A stretch of 15,481 bases of DNA from Eubacteriales bacterium (lineage in GTDB: Bacteria > Bacillota_A > Clostridia > Christensenellales > Aristaeellaceae). Under the pieces are notes generated by a model. It made no database searches. It was given only the letters and a program-made list of their open reading frames with translations, and had not been told where the DNA came from. The position numbers and the translations under genes were made by a program. Shown here one piece after another: positions 1 through 7,014 of the stretch (positions within the stretch are counted from its first letter, which is position 1; each line of letters starts with the position of its first letter). The stretch is taken from positions 1,015 through 16,495 of the forward strand of contig JAUMYC010000031.1 in the NCBI GenBank assembly GCA_030528845.1. The letters are read 5' to 3'.

Positions 1-61
1 AAACGACAATTTATTTTACGAAGGATATATTTAATAATTTTTTTATAAATTAATTGATTCC

Positions 62-89
62 TTGCAAAAAAAAAAAAAAAAACGATAAA
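62..89 (+). promoter_or_regulatory. candidate promoter of the LytTR gene, spacer made of a poly-A tract
   Basis: TTGCAA at 62-67 and GATAAA at 84-89 are separated by 16 bases, nearly all of them A; the uninterrupted A run is 66-82 (17 A). The -10 matches TATAAT at 4 of 6 positions, so the promoter is moderate at best. A start near 96 would give a leader of about 65 bases to the ATG at 161. The whole 1-160 segment is AT-rich, unlike the genes around it, and I see no gene in it. Confidence 0.45.
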
Positions 90-160
90 CAAGCGGATAA
101 AACGACATAAAATCGAAACAAAATACATCGGAAACGGGTTCAAAAGGGGAGTTCGGCATC

Positions 161-874
161 ATGCGCATTCTGTTGTGGACAAATGACAATTCTCTTGCGG
201 AGGCCTTGCGCGCGCAGCTTGGCAGGGTGTTTTCCGGGCCGGGCCTGTCGTTTGAGTTGTGCCTGCACAGGAGCGAACGCTGTGCGCTGCGCACGCTGCA
301 GGCCGGGCAGACAGACCTTGCCTTTCTGGATCTGCACACGGGCGCGGACGAGGTCTTTTCCGCCGCCGCGCAGATCCGCCGCCAGCACCTGCTCACAGAG
401 CTCGTCTTCCTTTCCGACGAAACGGAGCGCATGGCCGAGGCGTTCCCCTATCGGCCCATCGGCTTTTTGCCAAGACGGCCCTCGGACGCGCAGATCGACA
501 GCACCCTCGCCCATTTTATGCAATTCTACCGCCGGGAGGACGGCGTCTATTCTCTCGAACGGCGTGCGCAGAGGCAGCACATCCCGCACAGGGAGATCCT
601 TTATTTCTCCTCCTCCGGCCATCGGGTGACGATCCATCTCGCGGGCGACCAGCCGCCGCTTTCCCAGACCAAACGGCTGAGCGAGATCGAGCTTGCGCTC
701 AAGGATGCGCCGTTTGTGCGCATCCATCAATCCTTCCTCGTGCGCATCGATGCGATCGCGAGCATAGACCGCACCCGCATGCGCGTCGTGCTGCATTCGG
801 GCGAAGAGCTGCCCATCAGCCGCAGCCGCTATGCGTTCGTCGCCGAACAATTCCGCCGCCACCACACAAGCTGA
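161..874 (+). CDS. LytTR-family response regulator
   Basis: A 237-residue cytoplasmic transcription regulator: an N-terminal receiver-like domain (about 1-120) followed by a LytTR DNA-binding domain (about 135-235). In the receiver, Asp57 sits at the end of the third hydrophobic strand (LAFLDLH), where the phosphoacceptor is expected; Asp9 is a plausible acidic-pocket residue and Ser85 (VFLS) fits the conserved Ser/Thr. The usual Lys-Pro is Arg106-Pro107, so phosphorylation chemistry may be altered. The LytTR part shows the typical ILYFSSSGHRVTIH strand and the FVRIHQSFLVR helix-strand. The start at 161 is preceded by AAGGGGA at 144-150. No histidine kinase lies in the window; it may be upstream of base 1 or the regulator may be an orphan. 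LytTR regulators of this build commonly control cell-surface or peptide-signal functions, but no target is visible here. The gene ends against a terminator shared with the convergent mtaD-like gene. Confidence 0.85.
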   Translation: MRILLWTNDNSLAEALRAQLGRVFSGPGLSFELCLHRSERCALRTLQAGQTDLAFLDLHTGADEVFSAAAQIRRQHLLTELVFLSDETERMAEAFPYRPIGFLPRRPSDAQIDSTLAHFMQFYRREDGVYSLERRAQRQHIPHREILYFSSSGHRVTIHLAGDQPPLSQTKRLSEIELALKDAPFVRIHQSFLVRIDAIASIDRTRMRVVLHSGEELPISRSRYAFVAEQFRRHHTS

Positions 875-888
875 ACCCCCAAGCAAAC

Positions 889-931
889 AAAACGGCCGCC
901 CCTGTTCCCAAATGGAGCAGAGGCGGCCGTT
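889..931. terminator. bidirectional intrinsic terminator between LytTR gene and mtaD-like gene
   Basis: AACGGCCGCC (891-900) pairs with GGCGGCCGTT (922-931), extended after one mismatch by CTG/CAG. Read on the - strand the stem is followed by TTTTGTTTG, a good U-tract for the mtaD-ahcY operon. On the + strand the tail is the weaker TTGTTCGTTTA. It sits between the convergent stops at 874 and 946. Confidence 0.8.
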
Positions 932-945
932 GTTCGTTTATCGTT

Positions 946-2211
946 TCAGCCAAGGAGCACGCGGGAGGCCTCGCGCGCCGCGGCAAGCGCGGCGTCCGCG
1001 TCGAAGAGCGGGAAAACGCCCTCGCGGTACACAAAGCGGCCGTCGACCATGGTCATGCGCACGTTGAGCCCCTGCGCGGCAAACACGACGGCGGAGGGCA
1101 CGTCGAACACCGGCAGCAGGTTTTCGGCCTGCGCGTCGAAAATGACCAGATCGGCCAGATATCCTTCCTTCAACAGACCCGCGTCCCCGAGGCCGCAGGC
1201 CAGCGCGCCGCCGCGCGTCGCCATGGAAAGAGAAGCGTTCGCGTTCAGGGCGGAAGCGTCGCGCTGCACGGCCTTCTGCAGAAGGCTCGCCAGCCTGAGA
1301 TCCGCGAGCATATCCAGCCCGTTGTTGCTGGCGGCGCCGTCCGTGCCCAGAGAGAGCCGCACGCCCTTCTCCAGCATCTTCACGACCGGAGCCACGCCGC
1401 TGCCGAGCTTGCAGTTGCTGGCCGGGTTATGGGAGACATACACGCCGTTTTCGGCCAGGATATCGATCTCCTCGTCGTCCACCCATACGCAGTGCGCCGC
1501 CACGCAATGGCGGGAAAACATGCCCATTTCGCGCAGCAGACGCACGGGAGTCAGGCCCCTGTGCCGCTCGCGGCAGGCCTGCACTTCGTATTCCGTCTCG
1601 CTCGCATGCGTGTGCAGAACGGCGTCCAGCCGCTGCGCCGCGTCGACGCATTTTCTGTACAGTTCTTCGCTCACGCCGTATTCGGCATAGGGCGTGATGG
1701 CGACGCGGACGCGCCCCTCGGCCTTGCCGTGCCAATGTTCAAACAGTTCGATATTGCTCTCGAGCCTGTCCTCGGAAACGACCCCGCGCCCGAGCAGCGC
1801 GCGCATGCCCGTGTCGCGCGCGGCTTTCGCCGTCGCCTCCATGAACATGTACATATCGTTGAAGCAGACGCAGCCCCGGCGCAGCATCTCCATGCAGGCG
1901 GCCATGCTGCCCGCATAGACGATCTCGTCGCTCAGCCGGTCTTCGATGGGGTTGATCACGCCCAGCCAGTCCATCAGCGGCTTGTCGCTGCCCGCGCCGC
2001 GCAGCAGAGTCATGGCGGCATGGCTGTGGGAATTATAGAAGGCCGGAGTCACGATGCCGCCCTGCGCGTCGATGGTCTCCTCCGCCGCAAAGCAGGGCGC
2101 GAGGGCTTCCTCGCCCGCGTAGACGATGCGATTCCCTTCCACCTGCACGCAGCCGCGCGCAAATTCGGCCTCGCCCGTCCAAAGGCGGGCGTTTTTGATG
2201 CAGATCTTCAC
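946..2211 (-). CDS. mtaD: amidohydrolase of the SAH/5'-methylthioadenosine deaminase (MtaD) type
   Basis: A 421-residue cytosolic amidohydrolase of the ATZ/TRZ/MtaD subfamily. These enzymes deaminate the adenine ring of S-adenosylhomocysteine, methylthioadenosine and sometimes 5'-deoxyadenosine or adenosine to the inosine analogue, with one divalent metal. Visible metal and catalytic residues: His62 and His64 in SHSHAAMTLLRG, His202 and Glu205 in HASETE, His240 in AAHCVW, and Asp291 in LGTDGAASNN. The region that normally reads GPHxPY before the active-site strand reads ITPYAEYGVSEE (172-183), so a His that contacts the nucleoside in studied homologues seems replaced by Tyr175. That leaves the exact substrate open. 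The start is GTG at 2211, three bases after the ahcY stop, with a G-rich Shine-Dalgarno inside the end of ahcY, so the two are co-translated. Annotation as an 'amidohydrolase' is safe; the substrate is inferred from family and neighbour. Confidence 0.85.
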   Translation of the reverse strand: MKICIKNARLWTGEAEFARGCVQVEGNRIVYAGEEALAPCFAAEETIDAQGGIVTPAFYNSHSHAAMTLLRGAGSDKPLMDWLGVINPIEDRLSDEIVYAGSMAACMEMLRRGCVCFNDMYMFMEATAKAARDTGMRALLGRGVVSEDRLESNIELFEHWHGKAEGRVRVAITPYAEYGVSEELYRKCVDAAQRLDAVLHTHASETEYEVQACRERHRGLTPVRLLREMGMFSRHCVAAHCVWVDDEEIDILAENGVYVSHNPASNCKLGSGVAPVVKMLEKGVRLSLGTDGAASNNGLDMLADLRLASLLQKAVQRDASALNANASLSMATRGGALACGLGDAGLLKEGYLADLVIFDAQAENLLPVFDVPSAVVFAAQGLNVRMTMVDGRFVYREGVFPLFDADAALAAAREASRVLLG

Positions 2212-2214
2212 CCT

Positions 2215-3462
2215 TTACACCCCCGAGGAATGCAGATAGCGATACTGCTCGTCGGAGAGGGTATCGATAGCGCAGCCCATCGCCTCGATCTTCATGCGCG
2301 CGCAGGCCTGATCGATCTCGCCGGGCACCTCCTGCACGTCCTTGGCAAGGGTCGCGGCGTTCTTTACCAGATATTCCGCAGAGAGCGCCTGCAGCGCAAA
2401 GCTGATGTCCATGATCTCGGCCGGATGCCCGTCGCCCGCGGCGAGGTTCACCAGACGGCCCTCGGCCAGCAGGCAGATCTCTTTGCCGTTGGGCAGCACG
2501 AACGCCTCGATGTTCTTGCGGGCGGTGCGGCTGGAAACGCAGTTTCTGCGCAGCCCGGCCACGTCCACTTCCACGTCGAAATGGCCCGCGTTGCACATGA
2601 TCGCGCCGTGCTTCATCGTCAGCATATGCTCCCATGTGATGACGTCGCGGCAGCCGGTCACGGTGACGAACAGATCGCCCACCTTGGCCGCCTCGGCCAT
2701 GGGCATCACGGAGAAGCCGTCCATCGCGGCCTCGACCGCGCGCACGGGGTCGACCTCCGTCACGACGACCTTCGCGCCAAGGCCCTTCGCGCGCATGGCA
2801 ACGCCCTTGCCGCACCAGCCGTAGCCGGCCACGACCACGGTCGTGCTGGCCACGATGAGGTTGGTGGTGCGGTTGATGCCGTCCCACACGCTCTGGCCGG
2901 TGCCGTAGCGGTTGTCAAACATGTATTTCATCTGCGCGTCGTTGACGCACACCATCGGGAAATTCAGCTTGCCCTCTTCGGCGCGGGCGCGCAGGCGATG
3001 CACGCCGGTGGTCGTCTCCTCGCAGCCGCCGATGACATGCTCGGCGTATTCGGGCCTTGTTTCGTGCAGCGCGTGTACCAGATCGCCGCCGTCGTCGATG
3101 ACGATATGCGGCTTGCAGGAGAGGGTGGCGAGGATATGCTCTTCATATTCCTCGTCGCTCGCCGCGTGCCATGCGCACACGCGCGGGCCCTGCGAGGCCA
3201 GCCCCGCGGCCACGTCGTCCTGCGTGGAGAGGGGGTTCGAGCCGGTGACATGCACCTCGGCTCCGCCCTCCTGCAAAAGCAGCGCAAGGCGCGCGGTCTT
3301 GGCCTCGAGATGGATGGACATCGCCACGCGCAGGCCCGCGAAGGGCTTTTCCCTGCGGAAGCGCTCCTCGAGCATATTCAGAAGCGGCATCCTTCCGCGC
3401 ACCCAGTTGATCTTGTCCATGCCCGCCGAAGCGAGGGACGGGTCTCTGAGAATATTTTCCAT
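2215..3462 (-). CDS. ahcY: S-adenosylhomocysteine hydrolase, archaeal/Thermotoga-like
   Basis: 415 residues. The family is cytosolic and NAD-dependent, and splits S-adenosylhomocysteine reversibly into homocysteine and adenosine, removing the methyltransferase inhibitor. Seen: NPLSTQDD (77-84), the acidic IDDGGDL strand, CEETTTGVH, the catalytic Lys and Asp-Asn in MKYMFDN, the NAD-binding GYGWCGKG glycine loop, AGHFDVEVD and GDGHPAEIMD. The C-terminus stops at LSDEQYRYLHSSGV and lacks the insertion of about 40 residues found in eukaryotic and many bacterial forms, as in archaeal and Thermotoga enzymes. Where human AHCY has LHMTVET (Thr57, Glu59 binding adenine) this protein has IHLEAKT, giving Glu53 and Lys55. 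I chose ATG 3462 because AAAGGAG lies 10 bases upstream; an extension to 3558 would overlap ispDF and matches nothing in the family. The gene lies 34 bases after ispDF and 3 bases before mtaD. The family assignment is firm; the preferred nucleoside is uncertain. Confidence 0.95.
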   Translation of the reverse strand: MENILRDPSLASAGMDKINWVRGRMPLLNMLEERFRREKPFAGLRVAMSIHLEAKTARLALLLQEGGAEVHVTGSNPLSTQDDVAAGLASQGPRVCAWHAASDEEYEEHILATLSCKPHIVIDDGGDLVHALHETRPEYAEHVIGGCEETTTGVHRLRARAEEGKLNFPMVCVNDAQMKYMFDNRYGTGQSVWDGINRTTNLIVASTTVVVAGYGWCGKGVAMRAKGLGAKVVVTEVDPVRAVEAAMDGFSVMPMAEAAKVGDLFVTVTGCRDVITWEHMLTMKHGAIMCNAGHFDVEVDVAGLRRNCVSSRTARKNIEAFVLPNGKEICLLAEGRLVNLAAGDGHPAEIMDISFALQALSAEYLVKNAATLAKDVQEVPGEIDQACARMKIEAMGCAIDTLSDEQYRYLHSSGV

Positions 3463-3496
3463 AGCCTGTGTATCTCCTTTCGGGGGGATGTCCCGA

Positions 3497-4657
3497 TCAA
3501 ATCTCCTGATAGACGACGGCGACGGCCTGTGCGGAGATGCCCAGCCCTTCGCCCTCAAAGCCGAGTTTTTCGGTGGTGGTGGCCTTCACGCTCACGTCCG
3601 CAAGCGCAAGCCCCAGCGCGCGCGCCACGTTTTCACGCATCGCCGCGTTATAGGGCAGGAGCTTTGGCCGCTGCGCCACGATGGTCACGTCCACATTGCC
3701 CGGCCGCATGCCCTGTTCGGCGAGCCTTTCGCGCACGGCCCCGAGCAGCTTCAGCGAATCGGCCCCCTTGTAGGCCGGGTCGCTGTCCGGAAAGAGCTGC
3801 CCGATATCGCCCATGGCAGCCGCGCCGAGCAGCGCGTCCATGAGCGCGTGCAGCGCCACGTCCGCGTCGCTGTGGCCCAGCAGCCCCTTTTCATAGGGGA
3901 TCTTCACGCCGCAGAGCACGAGCCTGCGCCCTTCCACCAGCCTGTGCACGTCGTAGCCCGTGCCGATGCGCATTTTCTGCATAGTCTTCTCCGCTTCCCA
4001 AAAATCCTCTTTTGTGGTGAGCTTTTTGTTGTTCTGCGCGCCCTCCGCCGTCACCAGACGCACCGGGCCGATGTGCCGCTCGTAGAGGGAGGCGTCGTCC
4101 GTCGCACTTTCGCCGCGCGCAAACGCCGTTTCGTAGGCGCGCATCAGCTCGCCGAAGCGGAAGGTCTGCGGGGTCTGCACCGCGCGCAGGGAAGCCCTGT
4201 CCGGCGTATCCGCCGCCATGCCGTTTTCGTCGATGCGTTTCACCGTATCGACGACCGGCGTGGCGATCACGCCCGAACCGTATTCCCTTGCGGAATCGAC
4301 CGTCGCGCGCACGACCTGCGGCGGGACGAACGGCCTTGCGCCGTCGTGCACGGCCACGATCTCCGCCTCCGCGGGCACTGCTTTCAGCCCGTTCCAAACG
4401 GATTCGGCGCGGGTCGCGCCCCCTTTTGCAAGCGCGCGAACGAGCGCGCAGCGTCCTTCGCTCCGCGCCGTCTGTTCATACAGTTCGAATTCATGCTCGG
4501 CCAGCACGAGCACCGCGCCGTCAAAGGCGCCGCTTTGCTCCAGCGCGCGCAGCGTGCGCGTGAGCACGGTCGTCCCGGCCAGTTTCCGGAACACCTTGTT
4601 GCCCCCGAACCCGGCGCGCGCGCCTCTGCCCGCGGCAACGACCACCGCCCAGACCAT
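3497..4657 (-). CDS. ispDF: bifunctional IspD-IspF (MEP cytidylyltransferase / MECDP synthase)
   Basis: 386 residues carrying two enzymes of the MEP isoprenoid pathway. IspD (about 1-226) moves CMP from CTP onto 2-C-methyl-D-erythritol 4-phosphate: [16 protein letters not shown] (6-21, with Lys21), HDGARPF (104-110), VQTPQTF (160-166) and the TDDAS turn (187-190) are present. IspF (about 229-386) cyclises the IspE product to ME-cPP: metal ligands Asp236 and His238 in GYDVHR and His262 in GHSDADV, then [12 protein letters not shown] and [12 protein letters not shown]. The fusion skips the step done by IspE, which is not in the window. IspDF fusions are known in several bacterial lineages. The ATG directly abuts the rqcP stop (TGA then ATG), with GGAGG inside the end of rqcP, so translation is probably coupled. 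The IspD motif reads NNKKLTT rather than the usual NIKxTT, a mild divergence. Confidence 0.95.
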   Translation of the reverse strand: MVWAVVVAAGRGARAGFGGNKVFRKLAGTTVLTRTLRALEQSGAFDGAVLVLAEHEFELYEQTARSEGRCALVRALAKGGATRAESVWNGLKAVPAEAEIVAVHDGARPFVPPQVVRATVDSAREYGSGVIATPVVDTVKRIDENGMAADTPDRASLRAVQTPQTFRFGELMRAYETAFARGESATDDASLYERHIGPVRLVTAEGAQNNKKLTTKEDFWEAEKTMQKMRIGTGYDVHRLVEGRRLVLCGVKIPYEKGLLGHSDADVALHALMDALLGAAAMGDIGQLFPDSDPAYKGADSLKLLGAVRERLAEQGMRPGNVDVTIVAQRPKLLPYNAAMRENVARALGLALADVSVKATTTEKLGFEGEGLGISAQAVAVVYQEI

Positions 4658-4903
4658 TCAGCCCTCCAGCGCGCGGTACATCTCCGCCGCCTGCGCCTTC
4701 ATGGCGTGTTCGCTGACGCTGAGCACTTCGTATTTTGTCAGCCTCTCGCCAAAGCGGATGGCGATGATATCGCCCGCCTTCACTTCGGTGCCGGGCTTGG
4801 CTTCCTTTCCGTTCACGGAGACATGGCCGGTGTCGCAGGCCTCGTTGGCCACAGACCTGCGCTTGATCAGCCGGGAGACCTTGAGGTATTTATCGAGGCG
4901 CAT
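4658..4903 (-). CDS. rqcP: S4-domain RNA-binding protein RqcP (YabO)
   Basis: 81 residues from the MRLDKYLKVSRLIKRR start, which is the signature of the RqcP/YabO (Hsp15-like) family. S4 fold with VANEACDTGHVSVNGKEAKPGTEVKAGD, ending in an acidic-aromatic tail. RqcP binds stalled 50S-peptidyl-tRNA complexes and helps RqcH add C-terminal alanine tails in ribosome quality control. A longer reading frame begins at GTG 4969, overlapping the hup stop by four bases (GTGA), and would add 22 residues. I prefer 4903 because the family starts there and the extension is mostly the hairpin at 4916-4939. The Shine-Dalgarno before 4903 is poor, which keeps the alternative alive. The stop touches the ispDF start. 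Confidence 0.85.
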   Translation of the reverse strand: MRLDKYLKVSRLIKRRSVANEACDTGHVSVNGKEAKPGTEVKAGDIIAIRFGERLTKYEVLSVSEHAMKAQAAEMYRALEG

Positions 4904-4911
4904 GGAAGAGG

Positions 4912-4939
4912 AAGACCCGCCGTTCGCACGAACGGCGGG
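4912..4939 (-). terminator. hairpin between hup and rqcP, possible partial terminator
   Basis: CCCGCCGTTCG (4916-4926) and CGAACGGCGGG (4929-4939) are perfect complements and form a 10-11 bp GC-rich stem with a tiny loop. On the - strand it is followed by TCTTCCTCTTCC, pyrimidine-rich but not a true U-tract, and then directly by the rqcP ATG. It may stop part of the hup transcripts and lower expression of the genes beyond. Confidence 0.6.
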
Positions 4940-4965
4940 CTCTCCAGCCCCGGATTTTCCGCGGC

Positions 4966-5238
4966 TCACTTTACAGCGTCCTTGAAGACCTTGCCGGCCT
5001 TGAAGACCGGGGCCTTGCTCGCGGCGATCTCGATGGACTCGCCGGTGGCGGGGTTGCGGCCGATATGCGCGGCGCGCTCCTTGAGCTCGAAGGTGCCGAA
5101 GCCAACGATGGTCACCTTTTCGCCCTTGGCGACTTCTTCGGTGATGGTGGCGACGAGCGCGTCGAGCGCGTCGCCGGCCTGCTTGCGGGTCAGCGCGGTC
5201 TTCTCTGCAACAGCAGCGATCAAAGCAGCCTTATTCAT
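4966..5238 (-). CDS. hup: HU-family nucleoid DNA-binding protein
   Basis: 90 residues, the standard HU length. [28 protein letters not shown] forms the dimerising helices, [22 protein letters not shown] forms the beta-arm with the conserved RNPxTG, and [14 protein letters not shown] is the classic C-terminus. HU bends and compacts DNA non-specifically as a dimer. The ATG at 5238 has a very strong AAGGAGG at 5248-5254; upstream in-frame residues to 5349 are leader. It has its own extended -10 promoter and a hairpin right after it, consistent with a far higher expression than its neighbours. HU between mazG and rqcP is a frequent clostridial arrangement. Confidence 0.96.
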   Translation of the reverse strand: MNKAALIAAVAEKTALTRKQAGDALDALVATITEEVAKGEKVTIVGFGTFELKERAAHIGRNPATGESIEIAASKAPVFKAGKVFKDAVK

Positions 5239-5352
5239 GTCTGTTTTCCTCCTTGTGATGATGGATGTCGATCCGTATCTGCATGCCGCGCCGCAGCAGG
5301 CGCGGGTTCCGGATATCTGTTTTTTCAAGCCGAAGCACGGCTCTCTCACCTT

Positions 5353-5361
5353 AGTATACCA
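5353..5361 (-). promoter_or_regulatory. extended -10 promoter of hup
   Basis: On the - strand TGGTATACT (5361 down to 5353) is an extended -10 element. No good -35 lies 17 bases upstream. The leader to the hup ATG is about 105 bases and contains a small AGCCG/CGGCT hairpin followed by a short A run, of unknown meaning. Confidence 0.6.
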
Positions 5362-5423
5362 CAGGTTCGCAGCAATTCCCGGCCATGCGAAAAATTTAGC
5401 AATCTGTTATCCTTCTCTTTATT

Positions 5424-6854
5424 TTATGCCTTCCCGCGCGCGGCCTTCTCCTCCGCCTTGACTTCGTCCCAGACGGCGTCCATCTGCGCGAGGCTCATCT
5501 GCTCCAGGCTGCCGCCCGCGCGCAGGATCTTTTCTTCCATCGCGCCGAACCGGCGGATAAACTTTTCCGTCGCCTTTTCCAGCGCGCGCTCGGGCTCGAG
5601 CTTGAGCTGCACGGCGGCGTCCGCGATGGCAAAGAGCAGGTCTCCCAGTTCCATCTCCGCCGCCTCGCTGCCGGGCTGCTCGGCCTCCAGCTCGTCGATC
5701 TCGCTGCGCACATGCGCGAGGCTCCCGGCAAGGTCCGGCGCGCAGAAGCCCACCGCCGCGGCTCTCTTGGCTACCTTGCGCGCCCTCGTCAGCGCGGGCA
5801 GGGCCTTGGCCACGGCCGTCATGCTGTCGGTGGTGGTCTCCTGGCCCTTCTCGGCCATCTTCACCTGCTGCCACAGCTCCAGCACCTCGGTGGAATCGGC
5901 CGCCTTCATCTCGCCGAAGACATGTACATGCCGGCTGATGAGCTTTCGGCAGATGCCCGTGGCCACGTCCGTCATGTCAAACTCGCTGCACTCATAGCCG
6001 ATGCGCGCATGGAAGGCCACCTGCAGCAGCACGTCTCCCAGCTCCTCCACCAGCGCGGTCAGGTCGTCGTTGTCCAGCGCGTCGGCCACCTCATAGGCTT
6101 CCTCGAGCAGATCCTGCCGGATGGAGGCGTGGGTCTGCTCCCTGTCCCAGGGGCAGCCGTCCGGCGCGCGCAGCCGTTCGAGCACCTGCATCAGCTGCGT
6201 CAGGCCGTAGCGCTCCAGCCGCATGATATCGCGCACGGGCTCGATGGAAAAGGACAGTCTGTGGTCGTAGGCGTCCTCCTCCATGCGGTCCATATCGCAC
6301 AGGGGCATGCGGCGCAGGCCGCCGGGCAGCAGCGCCAGCACTTCCATATCCTCCGGATAGACGTCCGCCAGCTTCAGCTTGCATTCGCTCGCCAGCGCGC
6401 GCGAGGCCACCTCGCGCAGCAGCACGCCGTGCCACGCGTCCAGACGGAAATCCTCCCAATCCGAGGCGTTGAGCAGCAGCGCGTCCTCCTGCGCAAAGGC
6501 GAACAGCGCGCCCTCCTCCGGCGGCCCGGCCAGAAGGCGGCAATCCGGCTGCAGGCGCAGAAGCTCGCCCACGGAGGCGTCGCGCAGATCAAACACGCCG
6601 TAGAACACATCGGCCTCCTCCGCCGCCTGCGCAACGGCGCGCGCGCATTCCTCGTTCAGCTCGATAAAATCCTCGCATTCCTCATACAGGCCGTCGAGCG
6701 TCGAAAAAGCGATCCCCTCCTGCCGGAAGAGCTGCGCCGCAGCGCATTTCTCCGTGCGCAGGATGGCCCTGCCCGTCTCCCTCGCGGCGCGCAGCGCGCC
6801 CAGAGTCAAGCTCTCCTGCGAAAACCCAAGGCCCGCGACGGTGATCTTTCCCAT
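5424..6854 (-). CDS. mazG: MazG nucleotide pyrophosphohydrolase with degenerate N-terminal methylase-like domain (YabN type)
   Basis: 476 residues. The C-terminal two thirds (about 205-476) are tandem all-alpha MazG domains that hydrolyse NTPs to NMP and pyrophosphate, clearing unwanted or damaged nucleotides. The first repeat has DGCPWDREQTHASI (232-245) and the metal-binding ExxE/ExxD sets at 251-255 and 270-274 (LLEEAYEV, VEELGDVLLQ); the second has EIDELE (385-390) and MELGDLLFAI (401-410). Residues 1-200 correspond to the tetrapyrrole-methylase-like half of Bacillus YabN: ITVAGLG, LTLGAL and LRTEK remain, but the GHP-type loop expected after VFYG reads VFDLRDAS and the PGVS-type loop reads AGPPEE. 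Methyl transfer is therefore unlikely. Start at 6854: GGAGG is 10 bases upstream; ATG 6863 would be too close to it. Expressed from its own promoter at 6899-6927. Confidence 0.93.
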   Translation of the reverse strand: MGKITVAGLGFSQESLTLGALRAARETGRAILRTEKCAAAQLFRQEGIAFSTLDGLYEECEDFIELNEECARAVAQAAEEADVFYGVFDLRDASVGELLRLQPDCRLLAGPPEEGALFAFAQEDALLLNASDWEDFRLDAWHGVLLREVASRALASECKLKLADVYPEDMEVLALLPGGLRRMPLCDMDRMEEDAYDHRLSFSIEPVRDIMRLERYGLTQLMQVLERLRAPDGCPWDREQTHASIRQDLLEEAYEVADALDNDDLTALVEELGDVLLQVAFHARIGYECSEFDMTDVATGICRKLISRHVHVFGEMKAADSTEVLELWQQVKMAEKGQETTTDSMTAVAKALPALTRARKVAKRAAAVGFCAPDLAGSLAHVRSEIDELEAEQPGSEAAEMELGDLLFAIADAAVQLKLEPERALEKATEKFIRRFGAMEEKILRAGGSLEQMSLAQMDAVWDEVKAEEKAARGKA

Positions 6855-6898
6855 AATCCGCATCCCTCCGAACATGACCGTTTGTAGCATATATCGGC

Positions 6899-6927
6899 AG
6901 TATAGCACTGCGGGCCGCGCCGCGCAA
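6899..6927 (-). promoter_or_regulatory. mazG promoter (extended -10)
   Basis: On the - strand TGCTATACT (6907 down to 6899) forms an extended -10; TTGCGC (6927-6922) lies 17 bases further up as a weak -35. The leader is about 40 bases. It sits just downstream of the spoVT terminator, so mazG is transcribed independently of spoVT. Confidence 0.65.
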
Positions 6928-6960
6928 CCGCTTCCGTGTTATGCCGCGCCGCCGCCCTGC

Positions 6961-7010
6961 GCAAAAAGAGCAGCCGCCTCCTTTTTGCAGGAGGGGCTGC
7001 TCTTTTTTGC
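6961..7010. terminator. strong bidirectional terminator after spoVT
   Basis: GCAAAAAGAGCAGCC (6961-6975) pairs with GGCTGCTCTTTTTTGC (6995-7010), with an inner CCTCC/GGAGG stem and one bulged G. U-tracts flank it on both strands. It begins four bases after the spoVT stop and isolates spoVT from mazG. Confidence 0.92.
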
Positions 7011-7014
7011 AATT

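Noticed and set aside
259..3843. Very long + strand open frame (about 1190 codons) opposite mtaD and ahcY
   Set aside because: Rich in His, Arg and Ala with no family likeness; it is the antisense shadow of GC-rich genes whose - strand products are clearly recognisable.
5239..5346. Possible riboswitch in the 108-base hup leader
   Set aside because: Only one small hairpin (AGCCG/CGGCT) is visible and no known riboswitch core could be recognised.
2912..5461. Open frame of about 850 codons on the + strand
   Set aside because: Runs antisense through ahcY, ispDF, rqcP and hup, and through the hup leader; composition is low-complexity Ala/Arg/His.
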